A stretch of 19,996 nucleotides of DNA from Clostridiales bacterium UBA4362 (lineage in GTDB: Bacteria > Bacillota > Clostridia > TANB77 > CAG-508), in the NCBI GenBank assembly GCA_002393975.1, contig DGSM01000034.1, positions 1 through 19,996 of the forward strand. The letters are read 5' to 3'. The notes below the pieces were generated by a model, which was not told the DNA's origin, did no database searches, and saw nothing but the letters and a program-made list of their open reading frames with translations. Shown here piece by piece: positions 1 to 7,241 of the stretch. The translations under genes were made by a program, and so were the position numbers. Position 1 is the stretch's first letter, and every line of letters starts with the position of its first letter.

Positions 1-221
1 TTTTGTCCATCAGTTGCTATTATTTTACCATTTACTGCAAAAGGTTTACCAAATACTATTCTTGTAACATTTGGTGCTCCTGAAGGAGCATCTGGGTCAT
101 ATACATTATCAATAAACTCCACCTGCTTTCCATCAGGTGAAATTACTACTTCGTATTCAGGTTTAGCTTCTCTTCCTCTAGCATTATCTTTTTGTTCTAC
201 TTTTTTGCCTATGAATTTCAT
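1..221 (-). CDS. Unknown protein, 3' end cut by window edge
   Basis: An open frame runs from an ATG at 221 to the window edge, giving the first 73 residues (begins MKFIGKKVEQKDNARG). The start is supported by GGAGG at 227-231, five bases upstream. The visible part is hydrophilic, with no signal peptide or membrane helix. It contains a Pro/Asp-rich stretch (YDPDAPSGAPN) and alternating beta-type segments, one of which repeats the theme of a value for something, such as VNGKIIATDG. I do not recognise the family. It lies 45 bases after the leucine-rich-repeat gene on the same strand with no terminator between, so it may be the last visible gene of the operon that starts at 3037. Confidence 0.7.
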   Translation of the reverse strand, partial: MKFIGKKVEQKDNARGREAKPEYEVVISPDGKQVEFIDNVYDPDAPSGAPNVTRIVFGKPFAVNGKIIATDGQ

Positions 222-266
222 TGGTTCCTCCAATAATTTGTTCATTTATATTTTAATACAAAAATT

Positions 267-875
267 TTAGATAATCAAATATTCATCATCTAATCTTGTT
301 TTTATTGGTAATCTTGCGATTGAGCTACTATCATCTATATTGCTTCCACATAAATCTAAAGTATTTATATTAGGCAATTGTTGTACTCTAGAAATATTTA
401 TAACAGACAAATCATTTAAATCAAGCTCTTCAACTTGGCTCAAATCGCCTAAAGTATTTAAATCTAAGGTAGATTTATTTTGGCCAATAATTTTGATTTT
501 TTTACTATTACCAACAATTGGGCCTAATCCTTCACATCTATCAAAAATCTCATATTCTAATAATGAACTAAATGTATTTTGAGTTTTGATATTACTTCTA
601 GATAATTGTATCGTTCTTAACTTTTCTAATCTATTAATTATTTCTAACAATTCATCATCTATCTCAAAACCATTAATTATTAAATGTTCAAGGTTAGTAA
701 ATCTTCCAATCTCTTTGGCATCTATGTCAGTTTGTTTTCCAGAGATTCCTGTTCTTTGTATGCTTAAAGATCTTATTTTATCAAGATCCTTTTGTTCAAG
801 AGGTTCTGATTCAGCTTTGTATAAAATTGAATATACCATCTCACTTAATTCTTTACTTTTTAGCACTGAATTCAC
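267..875 (-). CDS. Leucine-rich-repeat protein
   Basis: A 202-residue protein starting at GTG (875-873), with AAAGGAG just upstream. At least five LRR-like strands can be read: NLEHLIINGFEI near 61, KLRTIQLSRSNI near 85, a degenerate KIKIIGQNKSTLDL near 127, QVEELDLNDLSVINI near 147 and NINTLDLCGSNI near 168. Spacing is about 20-24 residues, as in bacterial LRRs. There is no signal peptide, membrane helix or sorting signal, so the protein is probably cytoplasmic and works by protein-protein contact. The start lies 23 bases inside the upstream membrane-protein gene, suggesting translational coupling. The specific partner is unknown; the membrane protein or the transglutaminase-like protein encoded upstream are natural candidates. 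Confidence 0.75.
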   Translation of the reverse strand: MNSVLKSKELSEMVYSILYKAESEPLEQKDLDKIRSLSIQRTGISGKQTDIDAKEIGRFTNLEHLIINGFEIDDELLEIINRLEKLRTIQLSRSNIKTQNTFSSLLEYEIFDRCEGLGPIVGNSKKIKIIGQNKSTLDLNTLGDLSQVEELDLNDLSVINISRVQQLPNINTLDLCGSNIDDSSSIARLPIKTRLDDEYLII

Positions 876-1401
876 TTTTTTTCTCCTTTTTTCTCACTAT
901 ACTATTTAGACCTCTTTTGTAACTTACATAATTTATAAATATCATTAAAAATGATATTGGTAACCAAAAATAAAACACTAAATCTATTAAAGATGTTATT
1001 ATCAAATATGTTGCTTGTATTCCAACTTTACTCTTTGCCATTTTTCTTCCCATGTAGAAAGATATAATCGGTAACACTATAAAACATCCAAATAAAGTAA
1101 CAAAAAGTAATATATTATTTACCCATATTTGATTATTAAATATATCTACAACAAAAGTATTATTAAAGCCATTTGGTTTTCCTATTACTTTTTCATTTGA
1201 CTCAACTACTACATTTTCATCATAGCTATGAATCACCTCTAAAGTAGCTCCCTTTTGTCCAGACCAATTAGCTATATTTGAATAAATGCCTAAAAAAACT
1301 ATTATTCCTAAAAAAATTATAGTAATTACATAATATTTTTGTGGAGTCATTATTTTTTTCTTTTGTTTAGTTTCTTTATTATCTTCCTTCTTCTCTTTCA
1401 T
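853..1401 (-). CDS. Membrane protein of unknown function
   Basis: A 182-residue protein. A Lys/Glu-rich N-terminus of about 22 residues precedes a hydrophobic helix (about 24-44, YYVITIIFLGIIVFLGIYS). An extracytoplasmic stretch of about 50 residues follows, then helices at about 95-116 and 130-160, and a Lys-rich C-terminal tail (RKKEKKSEFSAKK). No family is recognised. The ATG at 1401 has only a weak ribosome binding site and lies 23 bases inside the end of the transglutaminase-like gene, so translation is probably coupled. Its own end overlaps the LRR gene by another 23 bases. An alternative start is Met18, just before the first helix, but it too lacks a good ribosome binding site. Confidence 0.65.
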   Translation of the reverse strand: MKEKKEDNKETKQKKKIMTPQKYYVITIIFLGIIVFLGIYSNIANWSGQKGATLEVIHSYDENVVVESNEKVIGKPNGFNNTFVVDIFNNQIWVNNILLFVTLFGCFIVLPIISFYMGRKMAKSKVGIQATYLIITSLIDLVFYFWLPISFLMIFINYVSYKRGLNSIVRKKEKKSEFSAKK

Positions 1402-3037
1402 CGGTTTCGATATTATTCCTTGTTTTTCCTGTTTTCTTTGATCCTCTTGCTATATCTAAATCTAGTTGCCTTAAAATTCTATCACGTTTTGCTAGATTCT
1501 TTTGACCATCTAGCTTATATTCTAAAAGTGCTTTTATTGTTTCTGGTTTGCAATGATATTGTCCTAATTCATTAAGAATATAATCTGTAAGTCCTATGCG
1601 TCTTAGTTTTTCATAACTTGTTCCAGATGCTCCTACAGCAGCATCAATGTTTTCTTGAGAATGTAGAGCTCTATATGAAACAACTATTTTTGCAGCAATT
1701 TCGCTTCTATTAGCTTTTACAATATCTTCATCTTTAACACCTGCATCATGCAATACTGAATAGTTTATACCTGTAGTAAGCCCTATTAATCCTATTCTAG
1801 TTTTGGCCATCAATTTCATTATTTCACTTTTAGCCATCTTCAATTTAACATGTAATGTTTTAGCTCCTCTAATTCTATGCATTTGGTCTTTAGAATGAAT
1901 AATATTATATAGCTCATCTTGATTCATTCTTAAATCAAGTATTCTATCGTATTTTATTCCATGTCTTGAAGCCCATCTTTCTACATTTAAAGACTTATAG
2001 TCTTTAAGTTGCATTTTATTCATTTCCATGTCTTCATATGCCCTATTTTCTTCATCTTTTCTTCTAGCAAATTCATCTATAATACGTCTACTATTTGCAT
2101 ATGTAACATGATATCCTCTATCTTTAATCCATTGATATAATTCAACATCATCAAAGCCAAAAAGTTTCAATGTTCTATCATAGTCATATCTAGCTGATCT
2201 AAATAATTCTTTTACACCATCATGAATTCTAATTCTTTGTCTTATATCATTCATTAATTGAGTGATTCTTTCGCCTCTAGTCTCAACTCCTTCAAGTAAA
2301 TCATAATAGTATTCCAATTCTTCTTGGCTATAAGTACAATCAGTATTTAGTCCTAAGTATCTGTTTAAATATTTGCTCCAATCAAAAGATTGATATAGTA
2401 AATGGTTATCTCCTTCAGCAAATTCCATAAGAGAATCATAATCATGTTTGTCGTTAAATTTTTGTGGATCAATTGAACAATATTTCATTCTACCACCAAT
2501 GTCCCAAGTACAATCAACGCCAATCCATTTATTATGTAAGCAAACTTGATTCCAAGAATGCCCTCCTCTTTTAGTCATACCATCTATGTATACACATGGA
2601 ACATTTTTAAAATCACAAGCTGCTTTTAAGGTATCAGCAAATCCAGAGCAAACGGCTTTTCCTTCCAAAAGTGGTCCTTCTAAATTTCTGCATTTCTTAT
2701 ATCTTGGATCAGGATTCTTTTTTCTTGGAAATTTTGTTGCAGGATAATCATATACTACGTTTTTGCTCAATCTTCTATAGATGAATAAAAACTTTAAAGG
2801 ATCATCTAGTCTGTCATCAATTCCATCAGTTAAGTCTTGTAATTTATAATAAAGTCTTCTATAAGTTCTTGGAGTATAAATATCAAGTTTATCTTCTACT
2901 CTATTAGGCACGACTAATTGAACCCTAACAGTTCCAAATTTTTCTTGTAATTGTTTTAAAACTGTTGGGCTCAAATCCTTGAAACTATTAATTTTAATAA
3001 TTGTCTCGATTCCGTGAGCGCTTTTTACATATTCCAT
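1379..3037 (-). CDS. Transglutaminase-like (papain-fold) protein
   Basis: A 552-residue protein. The N-terminal half carries a transglutaminase-like core with Cys130 in GKAVCSGFADTLK, His160 in GGHSWNQV and Asp175 in WIGVDCTWD. This is the Cys-His-Asp order and spacing of bacterial transglutaminase-core proteins, many of which act as peptidases or in unknown envelope roles. The segment before it (about 38-100) resembles the helical lead-in common in these proteins. The C-terminal half (about 240-552) is charged and mostly helical, with short helix-turn-helix-like units, and I cannot assign it. No signal peptide is seen, so a cytoplasmic location is likely. It begins the operon with the membrane and LRR proteins. 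The start ATG lacks a ribosome binding site and sits at the expected +1 of a TATAAT box, so leaderless translation is possible. Confidence 0.8.
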   Translation of the reverse strand: MEYVKSAHGIETIIKINSFKDLSPTVLKQLQEKFGTVRVQLVVPNRVEDKLDIYTPRTYRRLYYKLQDLTDGIDDRLDDPLKFLFIYRRLSKNVVYDYPATKFPRKKNPDPRYKKCRNLEGPLLEGKAVCSGFADTLKAACDFKNVPCVYIDGMTKRGGHSWNQVCLHNKWIGVDCTWDIGGRMKYCSIDPQKFNDKHDYDSLMEFAEGDNHLLYQSFDWSKYLNRYLGLNTDCTYSQEELEYYYDLLEGVETRGERITQLMNDIRQRIRIHDGVKELFRSARYDYDRTLKLFGFDDVELYQWIKDRGYHVTYANSRRIIDEFARRKDEENRAYEDMEMNKMQLKDYKSLNVERWASRHGIKYDRILDLRMNQDELYNIIHSKDQMHRIRGAKTLHVKLKMAKSEIMKLMAKTRIGLIGLTTGINYSVLHDAGVKDEDIVKANRSEIAAKIVVSYRALHSQENIDAAVGASGTSYEKLRRIGLTDYILNELGQYHCKPETIKALLEYKLDGQKNLAKRDRILRQLDLDIARGSKKTGKTRNNIETDEREEGR

Positions 3038-3044
3038 TTTTTTG

Positions 3045-3050
3045 ATTATA
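3045..3050 (-). promoter_or_regulatory. Candidate -10 box, leaderless transcript
   Basis: TATAAT on the minus strand, seven bases before the ATG of the transglutaminase-like gene at 3037. No convincing -35 hexamer lies 16-18 bases upstream, because that DNA is the preceding terminator hairpin. If used, transcription would start at or next to the start codon. Confidence 0.4.
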
Positions 3051-3054
3051 ACAT

Positions 3055-3093
3055 TAAAAAAATAAGATTGATATATGTAATATCAATCTTATT
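3055..3093 (-). terminator. Intrinsic terminator after bactofilin-like gene
   Basis: A perfect 14-bp inverted repeat (arms 3061-3074 and 3080-3093, loop of five) is followed on the minus strand by a seven-T run at 3056-3062. It lies about 70 bases after the stop at 3167, past a T-rich low-complexity stretch. Confidence 0.8.
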
Positions 3094-3166
3094 TAATTAT
3101 TTTTTGTTTTATTATTGCTTTCTATTTCTATTTTTATTTTTATTTTTTTTTTATCAAAATTTAGTA

Positions 3167-4327
3167 TTAGCTATTAGCTACTTCGTTTGATTCTTTAAAG
3201 AATACATTCCTTATTATTGCACCAAATCCTAAGAATATTGCACAAGCTTTAAGTAGACCACCTAATATTGGTATTGCACTTATAAGAGCAAATGCTAATG
3301 ATATTAATACAAATCTTCCATAAACAGCTTTTCTATTTGCTTTATTCTCTTCTGAATACTTGTTTCTGCAAGTCATTCCAGTAATTAATGCCACACAAGC
3401 TGGTAAGCTTATTAGAAGCGCCAAGAAGAATGCATAAAGAAGAGCTAATCCTGTTTTTGCTCCTATTCCAATAACTATTAGTATTAATGATGCTAATGGA
3501 ATAACTGCAAATCCTAGAAGTGAGAATAATAATGATTTTCCAATAGCTCCTCCATTACTTGAAGCATATACAGTTCTTAAGAACTTCTTGTCTAAGAATA
3601 TAAATACTAATCCAATTAATATAAGTGTAATAAACATTCCTGCAAAGTTCTTAAATGAATCTTTTACTCTATCTCCTATAGTCTTTTGTGGAGCAGTTGC
3701 TTCTTCTACTAATTCAAAATCAACTTTTCCCATTACATGGCCATCAGCGATATTAGCTTCCTTAGTTGATGAGTATTCTAAATCGCCTAAAACTTTTCCA
3801 TCTATTTCTAGATTATCACAATCTATATAAGCATTATGTCCAATTGTTCCTCCAAGTTTTATTGTTTCTCCAGCTCCACTTACATCTCTAGCAATAATTG
3901 TTTTAGGTCCAAATGCAAGATTTTGTCCTAATGCATATACTTGAGCTGCTGAAGTTTCTCCTGTGAAATTAACATTTTGGCCTAATGCAAATATGTTTCC
4001 TCCAACTTCAGTGTCATCAATTGTTACATTCATTCCCATTATAAATAAGTCACCATCAATCTTAGTGTCACTAATTGTAACATCTTGCCCCATAACATAA
4101 GCATTTCCAATTACATGTTGTTCAACTAAAACTTTTTGATCTGCTTCAAATAGATCTCCAACTTCTTCCTTAACTTCAGTGGTTGTAGTTAAGTCATTTG
4201 TTGTTGTGTTTTCTGTTACATTTGTACCAGTTGTAGTTACATCTCCTGTTGCATGTACTGCATTAAATGCTGCAGTAATGATTAAAGTGATAATTAATAA
4301 AGCAATAAGAATCTTCTTATTTTTCAT
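3167..4327 (-). CDS. Exported bactofilin-like repeat protein with membrane helices
   Basis: A 386-residue protein. Residues 1-26 are a signal peptide (basic MKNKK, hydrophobic core, likely cleavage near AVHA). A Thr-rich linker follows (about 29-50). From about 64 to 205 there are repeats of about 18 residues in the style of bactofilin-type polymer-forming beta-helices: GNAYVMGQDVTI, GDLFIMGMNVTI, GNIFALGQNVNF and AQVYALGQNLAF. The C-terminal part has hydrophobic segments at about 230-246, 262-290, 292-318 and 338-373. Bactofilins are usually cytoplasmic; here the beta-helix should lie outside the membrane, tethered by the C-terminal helices. GGAG precedes the ATG. The gene overlaps the upstream P-loop gene by 11 bases. 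A role as an envelope scaffold is inference. Confidence 0.85.
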   Translation of the reverse strand: MKNKKILIALLIITLIITAAFNAVHATGDVTTTGTNVTENTTTNDLTTTTEVKEEVGDLFEADQKVLVEQHVIGNAYVMGQDVTISDTKIDGDLFIMGMNVTIDDTEVGGNIFALGQNVNFTGETSAAQVYALGQNLAFGPKTIIARDVSGAGETIKLGGTIGHNAYIDCDNLEIDGKVLGDLEYSSTKEANIADGHVMGKVDFELVEEATAPQKTIGDRVKDSFKNFAGMFITLILIGLVFIFLDKKFLRTVYASSNGGAIGKSLLFSLLGFAVIPLASLILIVIGIGAKTGLALLYAFFLALLISLPACVALITGMTCRNKYSEENKANRKAVYGRFVLISLAFALISAIPILGGLLKACAIFLGFGAIIRNVFFKESNEVANS

Positions 4328-5015
4328 TTCTTTCTCCTTTCTCTTTATTTACTTTATTCATTTCATCATCTATTAGAATTGCTACCTGTTCAGGATCTTT
4401 ATCATCTTGATAAATAATCTTAGTTGCCAATTCATAATTACAATGGCATGTTAAAAAATGATTGTTATCTTCCATTCTTCTTCTAAAATGTTGACTGCTT
4501 TCCCATGGTCTATGCTTATCATTTTGTACTCTTTTAGAAAGGATTTGTGCATTTTTAGAAACATCTATACTTCCATCTGGATTAGTTCCATTACGAGTTG
4601 GAAGTAATAAAAATACATGCTTGAATTGACTGCAAATTTGTTTCATTAAAGTAAAAACTTCTTTATCTTCATAAACTGAATGCCCTGCTCCAAAATCTAT
4701 TATTTGTGGTTCTTTTAAAGTTGCTAGAACAGAACAAGTTAAAACAAATTCAAAATTTTTAAAATATCTAAACTTAGGCTTTTTTTCATATATTTTTTTA
4801 AATCGATCTTTATTATCAAGCGAAACTCTATCCATATGACGTACATCTCTAAGAACTTTCGCAGTAGAGCTCTTTCCAGTCCCCATTGGTCCTATTAGTA
4901 TGATAGTGTTATCCTTAATTGATTGTGGAAGTTTCGATACAGCTTTTAAAGCTGTCTTGCCATATGAAAGAGTCTTTCTCTTCTCAAGCCAATCTGCAAT
5001 TTGAAATGTATTCAT
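4317..5015 (-). CDS. P-loop kinase-like NTPase
   Basis: A 232-residue protein with a clear Walker A motif, GPMGTGKSS (residues 42-50), after a beta strand NTIILI. The layout (single P-loop, LDNKDRF segment after it, compact alpha/beta core, basic lid-like region with KRVQNDKHRP near 168 and HFRRRMEDNNHF near 181) fits shikimate- or adenylate-kinase-like small-molecule kinases. I cannot name the substrate. The start ATG at 5015 has AAGGAAG upstream and a good sigma-A promoter (5050-5078). The 3' end overlaps the bactofilin-like gene by 11 bases, so the two are probably translated together. A conventional nucleotide kinase or a regulatory NTPase are both possible. Confidence 0.75.
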   Translation of the reverse strand: MNTFQIADWLEKRKTLSYGKTALKAVSKLPQSIKDNTIILIGPMGTGKSSTAKVLRDVRHMDRVSLDNKDRFKKIYEKKPKFRYFKNFEFVLTCSVLATLKEPQIIDFGAGHSVYEDKEVFTLMKQICSQFKHVFLLLPTRNGTNPDGSIDVSKNAQILSKRVQNDKHRPWESSQHFRRRMEDNNHFLTCHCNYELATKIIYQDDKDPEQVAILIDDEMNKVNKEKGERNEK

Positions 5016-5049
5016 TAATCTTCCTTTTTATCCATCATTTATATTTCAC

Positions 5050-5078
5050 ATTATACTTTAATACAAATATTATTTCAA
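5050..5078 (-). promoter_or_regulatory. Sigma-A promoter for P-loop gene
   Basis: On the minus strand, TTGAAA (5078-5073), a 17-base spacer and TATAAT (5055-5050), about 35 bases before the start codon at 5015. Confidence 0.75.
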
Positions 5079-5115
5079 TAACAAGACATTAAACCAATTG
5101 GTCAAAGATTTAATA

Positions 5116-5146
5116 AGAGGGAGATAAGTCAGACTTATCTCCCTCT
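5116..5146 (-). terminator. Hairpin terminator after high-G+C orphan gene
   Basis: A 15-base perfect inverted repeat (5116-5130 / 5132-5146) rich in G/C, about 33 bases after the stop of the minus-strand gene at 5179. The sequence after it on minus is only moderately T-rich. A separate small palindrome, ACCAATTGGT, lies at 5093-5102. Confidence 0.65.
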
Positions 5147-5178
5147 AGTTTAATTTGCTACTTTACAAAGAGTTTCGC

Positions 5179-5598
5179 TTATTCCAAGGTTGTAAGCTTT
5201 CCACTCTCACATTCATAGAATGATTCTCCATTAGCAGTCACACTAAGTCCTCTGCATACGAACAAGATTCTTGCTCCTTTAGTAGAGTCAAAGCAAATTT
5301 TCTGCTGGCCATCCCAATCATTCCGCCAAGTTTCAAAGTTAATATTAACTAACCTGCCCCTATCATAGCGCACCGTAATGCACTCATAGTATTCGCTTTG
5401 GTCAGTCTTCTTCAAACTATAAACAGCAGAACCATCTTCCTGGTAGCTCTTTTGGACTTCTACATCATAGAAATAGAAACAATCTATGTGAGTGCAGATT
5501 CCTTTCTCTTTGGCTTCTCTTAAATAATAGTTTACTTCGTTGTTTAGCTCGATAGTCCGAGCCTCATCAAAATGAAAATTAATATTTAAAGATTTCAT
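5179..5598 (-). CDS. Orphan small protein, foreign base composition
   Basis: A 139-residue acidic protein of unknown function, with no signal peptide or membrane helix. It contains HIDCFYFYDVEV near 37, a central beta-rich part (YYECITVRYDRGRLVNINFETW, split about 70-91) and several cysteines (35, 40, 73, 102, 115, 129) with no CxxC motif. A good ribosome binding site (AAGGAG, eight bases before the ATG) supports the start. It stands alone with its own promoter (5711-5739) and terminator. A 60-base sample reads about 42% G+C, clearly richer than most of the window, and codons such as CTG, GGC and TGC are used more freely. Recent transfer is likely, but the source is unknown. Confidence 0.65.
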   Translation of the reverse strand: MKSLNINFHFDEARTIELNNEVNYYLREAKEKGICTHIDCFYFYDVEVQKSYQEDGSAVYSLKKTDQSEYYECITVRYDRGRLVNINFETWRNDWDGQQKICFDSTKGARILFVCRGLSVTANGESFYECESGKLTTLE

Positions 5599-5630
5599 CT
5601 TTGATTCTCCTTGTAGTATGTGCTTGTCAT
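5595..5630 (-). CDS. Possible 11-residue leader peptide (uORF)
   Basis: On the minus strand an ATG at 5630, preceded by AAAGGA four bases away, opens an 11-codon frame (MTSTYYKENQR). Its TGA overlaps the start codon of the 139-residue gene as ATGA. Such an arrangement could couple translation. A stronger GGAGG site lies further upstream near 5661, with no start codon at a usual distance. Confidence 0.3.
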   Translation of the reverse strand: MTSTYYKENQR

Positions 5631-5710
5631 CAGTTCCTTTGTATTCTTTTCTTTCGTACCTCCTTCTATGCTATTAAGCATCCGGAAAACTGGTTAAATG
5701 GTTAACTATG

Positions 5711-5739
5711 ATTTTACCATCATTTAGTAATTTCGTCAA
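5711..5739 (-). promoter_or_regulatory. Sigma-A promoter for 139-residue orphan gene
   Basis: Minus strand TTGACG (5739-5734), 17 bases, TAAAAT (5716-5711). The leader of about 105 bases contains a small hairpin (ATGCT/AGCAT near 5670) and the repeat GTTAACCATTTAACC. Confidence 0.7.
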
Positions 5740-5768
5740 TTCACTTTTATTATTTTTGTAGATTTAAT
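5740..5768 (+). promoter_or_regulatory. Weak candidate promoter for pyrBI
   Basis: Plus strand TTCACT (5740-5745), 17 bases, TTTAAT (5763-5768), matching four and five of six consensus bases. It is back to back with the minus promoter at 5711-5739. No attenuator was recognised before pyrB. Confidence 0.35.
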
Positions 5769-5825
5769 TGTAATTAAAAAATGTTTTTGTTAAAATTAAA
5801 AAAATTTATGAAAGTGAGATCATTA

Positions 5826-6740
5826 ATGAAACATCTTATTGATATTAAAGATTTGTCTGTTGACGAAATTGATGAAATGATTAAAGTAGCTAAAGATATT
5901 ATTAATCACCCTGAGAAATATTCTCATAAATGTGATAATAAAATCTTAGCTACTTTATTTTTTGAGCCAAGTACAAGAACAAGGCTTAGTTTTGAATCAG
6001 CAATGATGAGATTAGGCGGAAAAGTTTTAGGGTTTAGTGAAGCAAATTCTAGTTCAGTTTCTAAAGGAGAATCTGTTTCAGATACTATTCGTGTAGTAGG
6101 ATATTATTCAGATATTATTGCAATGAGGCATCCTAAAGAAGGTGCTCCTTATGTTGCATCATCTAATTCAATTGTTCCAATAATAAATGCCGGTGATGGT
6201 GGCCATAATCATCCTACTCAAACTCTTACAGATTTAATGACAATTAGTTCTGAAAAAGGCCATTTAGATGATTTAACTATTGGAGTATGTGGTGACTTAA
6301 AATTTGGTCGTACAGTTCACTCTCTTATTAATGCAATGAGTAGATACAAAAATATAAAGTTTGTTTTAATAAGTCCTGATGAATTAAAACTTCCTGATTA
6401 TGTAAAAAGCAATGTTTTAGATAAATGTAAAATTAAATATTATGAAACAAATACTATTGAAGAATATTTACCTAAACTTGATATTCTTTATATGACAAGA
6501 GTTCAAAAAGAAAGATTCTTTAATGAAGAAGATTATAAAAGGCTAAAAGATTATTATATTCTTACTAAAGATAAACTTAAAATAGCTAAAAAAGACCTAT
6601 GTATAATGCATCCTCTACCAAGAGTAAATGAGATTGCTACAGAAGTTGATTCAGATCCTAGAGCTAAATATTTTGAACAAGCAAACTATGGAAGATTTAT
6701 TAGAATGGCTTTAATATTAAAAATGTTGAATATAAAATAA
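5826..6740 (+). CDS. pyrB: Aspartate carbamoyltransferase catalytic chain
   Basis: Catalyses carbamoyl phosphate + L-aspartate to N-carbamoyl-L-aspartate, the committed step of pyrimidine synthesis, in the cytoplasm. At 304 residues the length is normal. Carbamoyl-phosphate loop STRTR is at 49-53 within FFEPSTRTRLSFE. The 80s loop VSKGES is near 78-83, GGHNHPTQ at 125-132, HPLPR at 262-266, and the C-terminal SDPRAKYFEQANYG is typical of the family. The frame is open from ATG 5781, but I chose ATG 5826 because the protein then begins at the conserved point (MKHLIDIKDLSVDEI) and AAAGTGAG lies seven bases upstream. pyrI follows after 11 bases. No other pyr gene is in the window. Confidence 0.95.
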   Translation: MKHLIDIKDLSVDEIDEMIKVAKDIINHPEKYSHKCDNKILATLFFEPSTRTRLSFESAMMRLGGKVLGFSEANSSSVSKGESVSDTIRVVGYYSDIIAMRHPKEGAPYVASSNSIVPIINAGDGGHNHPTQTLTDLMTISSEKGHLDDLTIGVCGDLKFGRTVHSLINAMSRYKNIKFVLISPDELKLPDYVKSNVLDKCKIKYYETNTIEEYLPKLDILYMTRVQKERFFNEEDYKRLKDYYILTKDKLKIAKKDLCIMHPLPRVNEIATEVDSDPRAKYFEQANYGRFIRMALILKMLNIK

Positions 6741-6751
6741 GGAGTTATAAT

Positions 6752-7168
6752 ATGAATATAGATAGTATTAAAAATGGTTTTGTAATAGATCATATTGATA
6801 GCGGAAAAGGTATGATTATTTATGAAAAACTTGAGCTTAATAAATTAGATTGCCAAGTTGCTATTATCACTAATGCTAAAAGTAAGAAAAAAGGAAAAAA
6901 AGATATTATTAAAATAGATAAAAAGATTGATTTAAATATTGATACTATAGCCTTCATAAATCCTGATGCTACAATAAATGTAGTTGAAGATGACAAAATA
7001 GTTGAAAAGAAAAAGCTTACTCTTCCAGAAACAATAGTAAATGTTGCAACTTGTAAGAACCCTAGATGTATAACAAGTATTGAAAGAGATTTAGATCAAG
7101 TGTTTATCTTAACAGATAAAGAAAAGAATATATATAGATGTAAATATTGTGAGTCTAGTTTAAAATAG
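6752..7168 (+). CDS. pyrI: Aspartate carbamoyltransferase regulatory chain
   Basis: The regulatory subunit that binds nucleotide effectors and joins catalytic trimers of PyrB. At 138 residues it is slightly shorter than the about 150 of enterobacterial PyrI. The N-terminal allosteric domain is followed by the zinc domain with Cys101, Cys106, Cys130 and Cys133 (CKNPRC and CKYC), the C-x4-C...C-x2-C pattern of PyrI. Start ATG 6752 has AAGGAG seven bases upstream. It follows pyrB closely, so the two form a pyrBI operon. A Lys-rich stretch (SKKKGKKDIIKIDKK, about 44-58) shortens or replaces part of the allosteric domain found in longer homologs. Allosteric response to ATP/CTP is expected from the family but not visible here. 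Confidence 0.95.
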   Translation: MNIDSIKNGFVIDHIDSGKGMIIYEKLELNKLDCQVAIITNAKSKKKGKKDIIKIDKKIDLNIDTIAFINPDATINVVEDDKIVEKKKLTLPETIVNVATCKNPRCITSIERDLDQVFILTDKEKNIYRCKYCESSLK

Positions 7169-7197
7169 TTATAAACATCTTAAAACATAAAGTATTA

Positions 7198-7241
7198 AAA
7201 GAAAAAGGCGAATAGATTATTCTACTCACCTTTTTCTTTTT
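7198..7241. terminator. Bidirectional terminator between convergent operons
   Basis: Arms 7200-7216 and 7221-7237 pair over 17 positions with a four-base loop. The two imperfect positions are G-U pairs in the minus transcript and A-C mismatches in the plus transcript, so the minus form is the more stable. T runs follow on both sides. The hairpin includes the stop codon of the thioesterase gene. Confidence 0.8.

Noticed and set aside
3094..3166. T-rich low-complexity stretch as a repeat element
   Set aside because: It is only irregular TATTT runs between a stop codon and a terminator, with no unit or second copy.
5781..5825. Upstream ATG extension of pyrB by 15 residues
   Set aside because: The extra residues (MFLLKLKKFMKVRSL) are not a normal PyrB start, and AAAGTGAG is well placed for ATG 5826.
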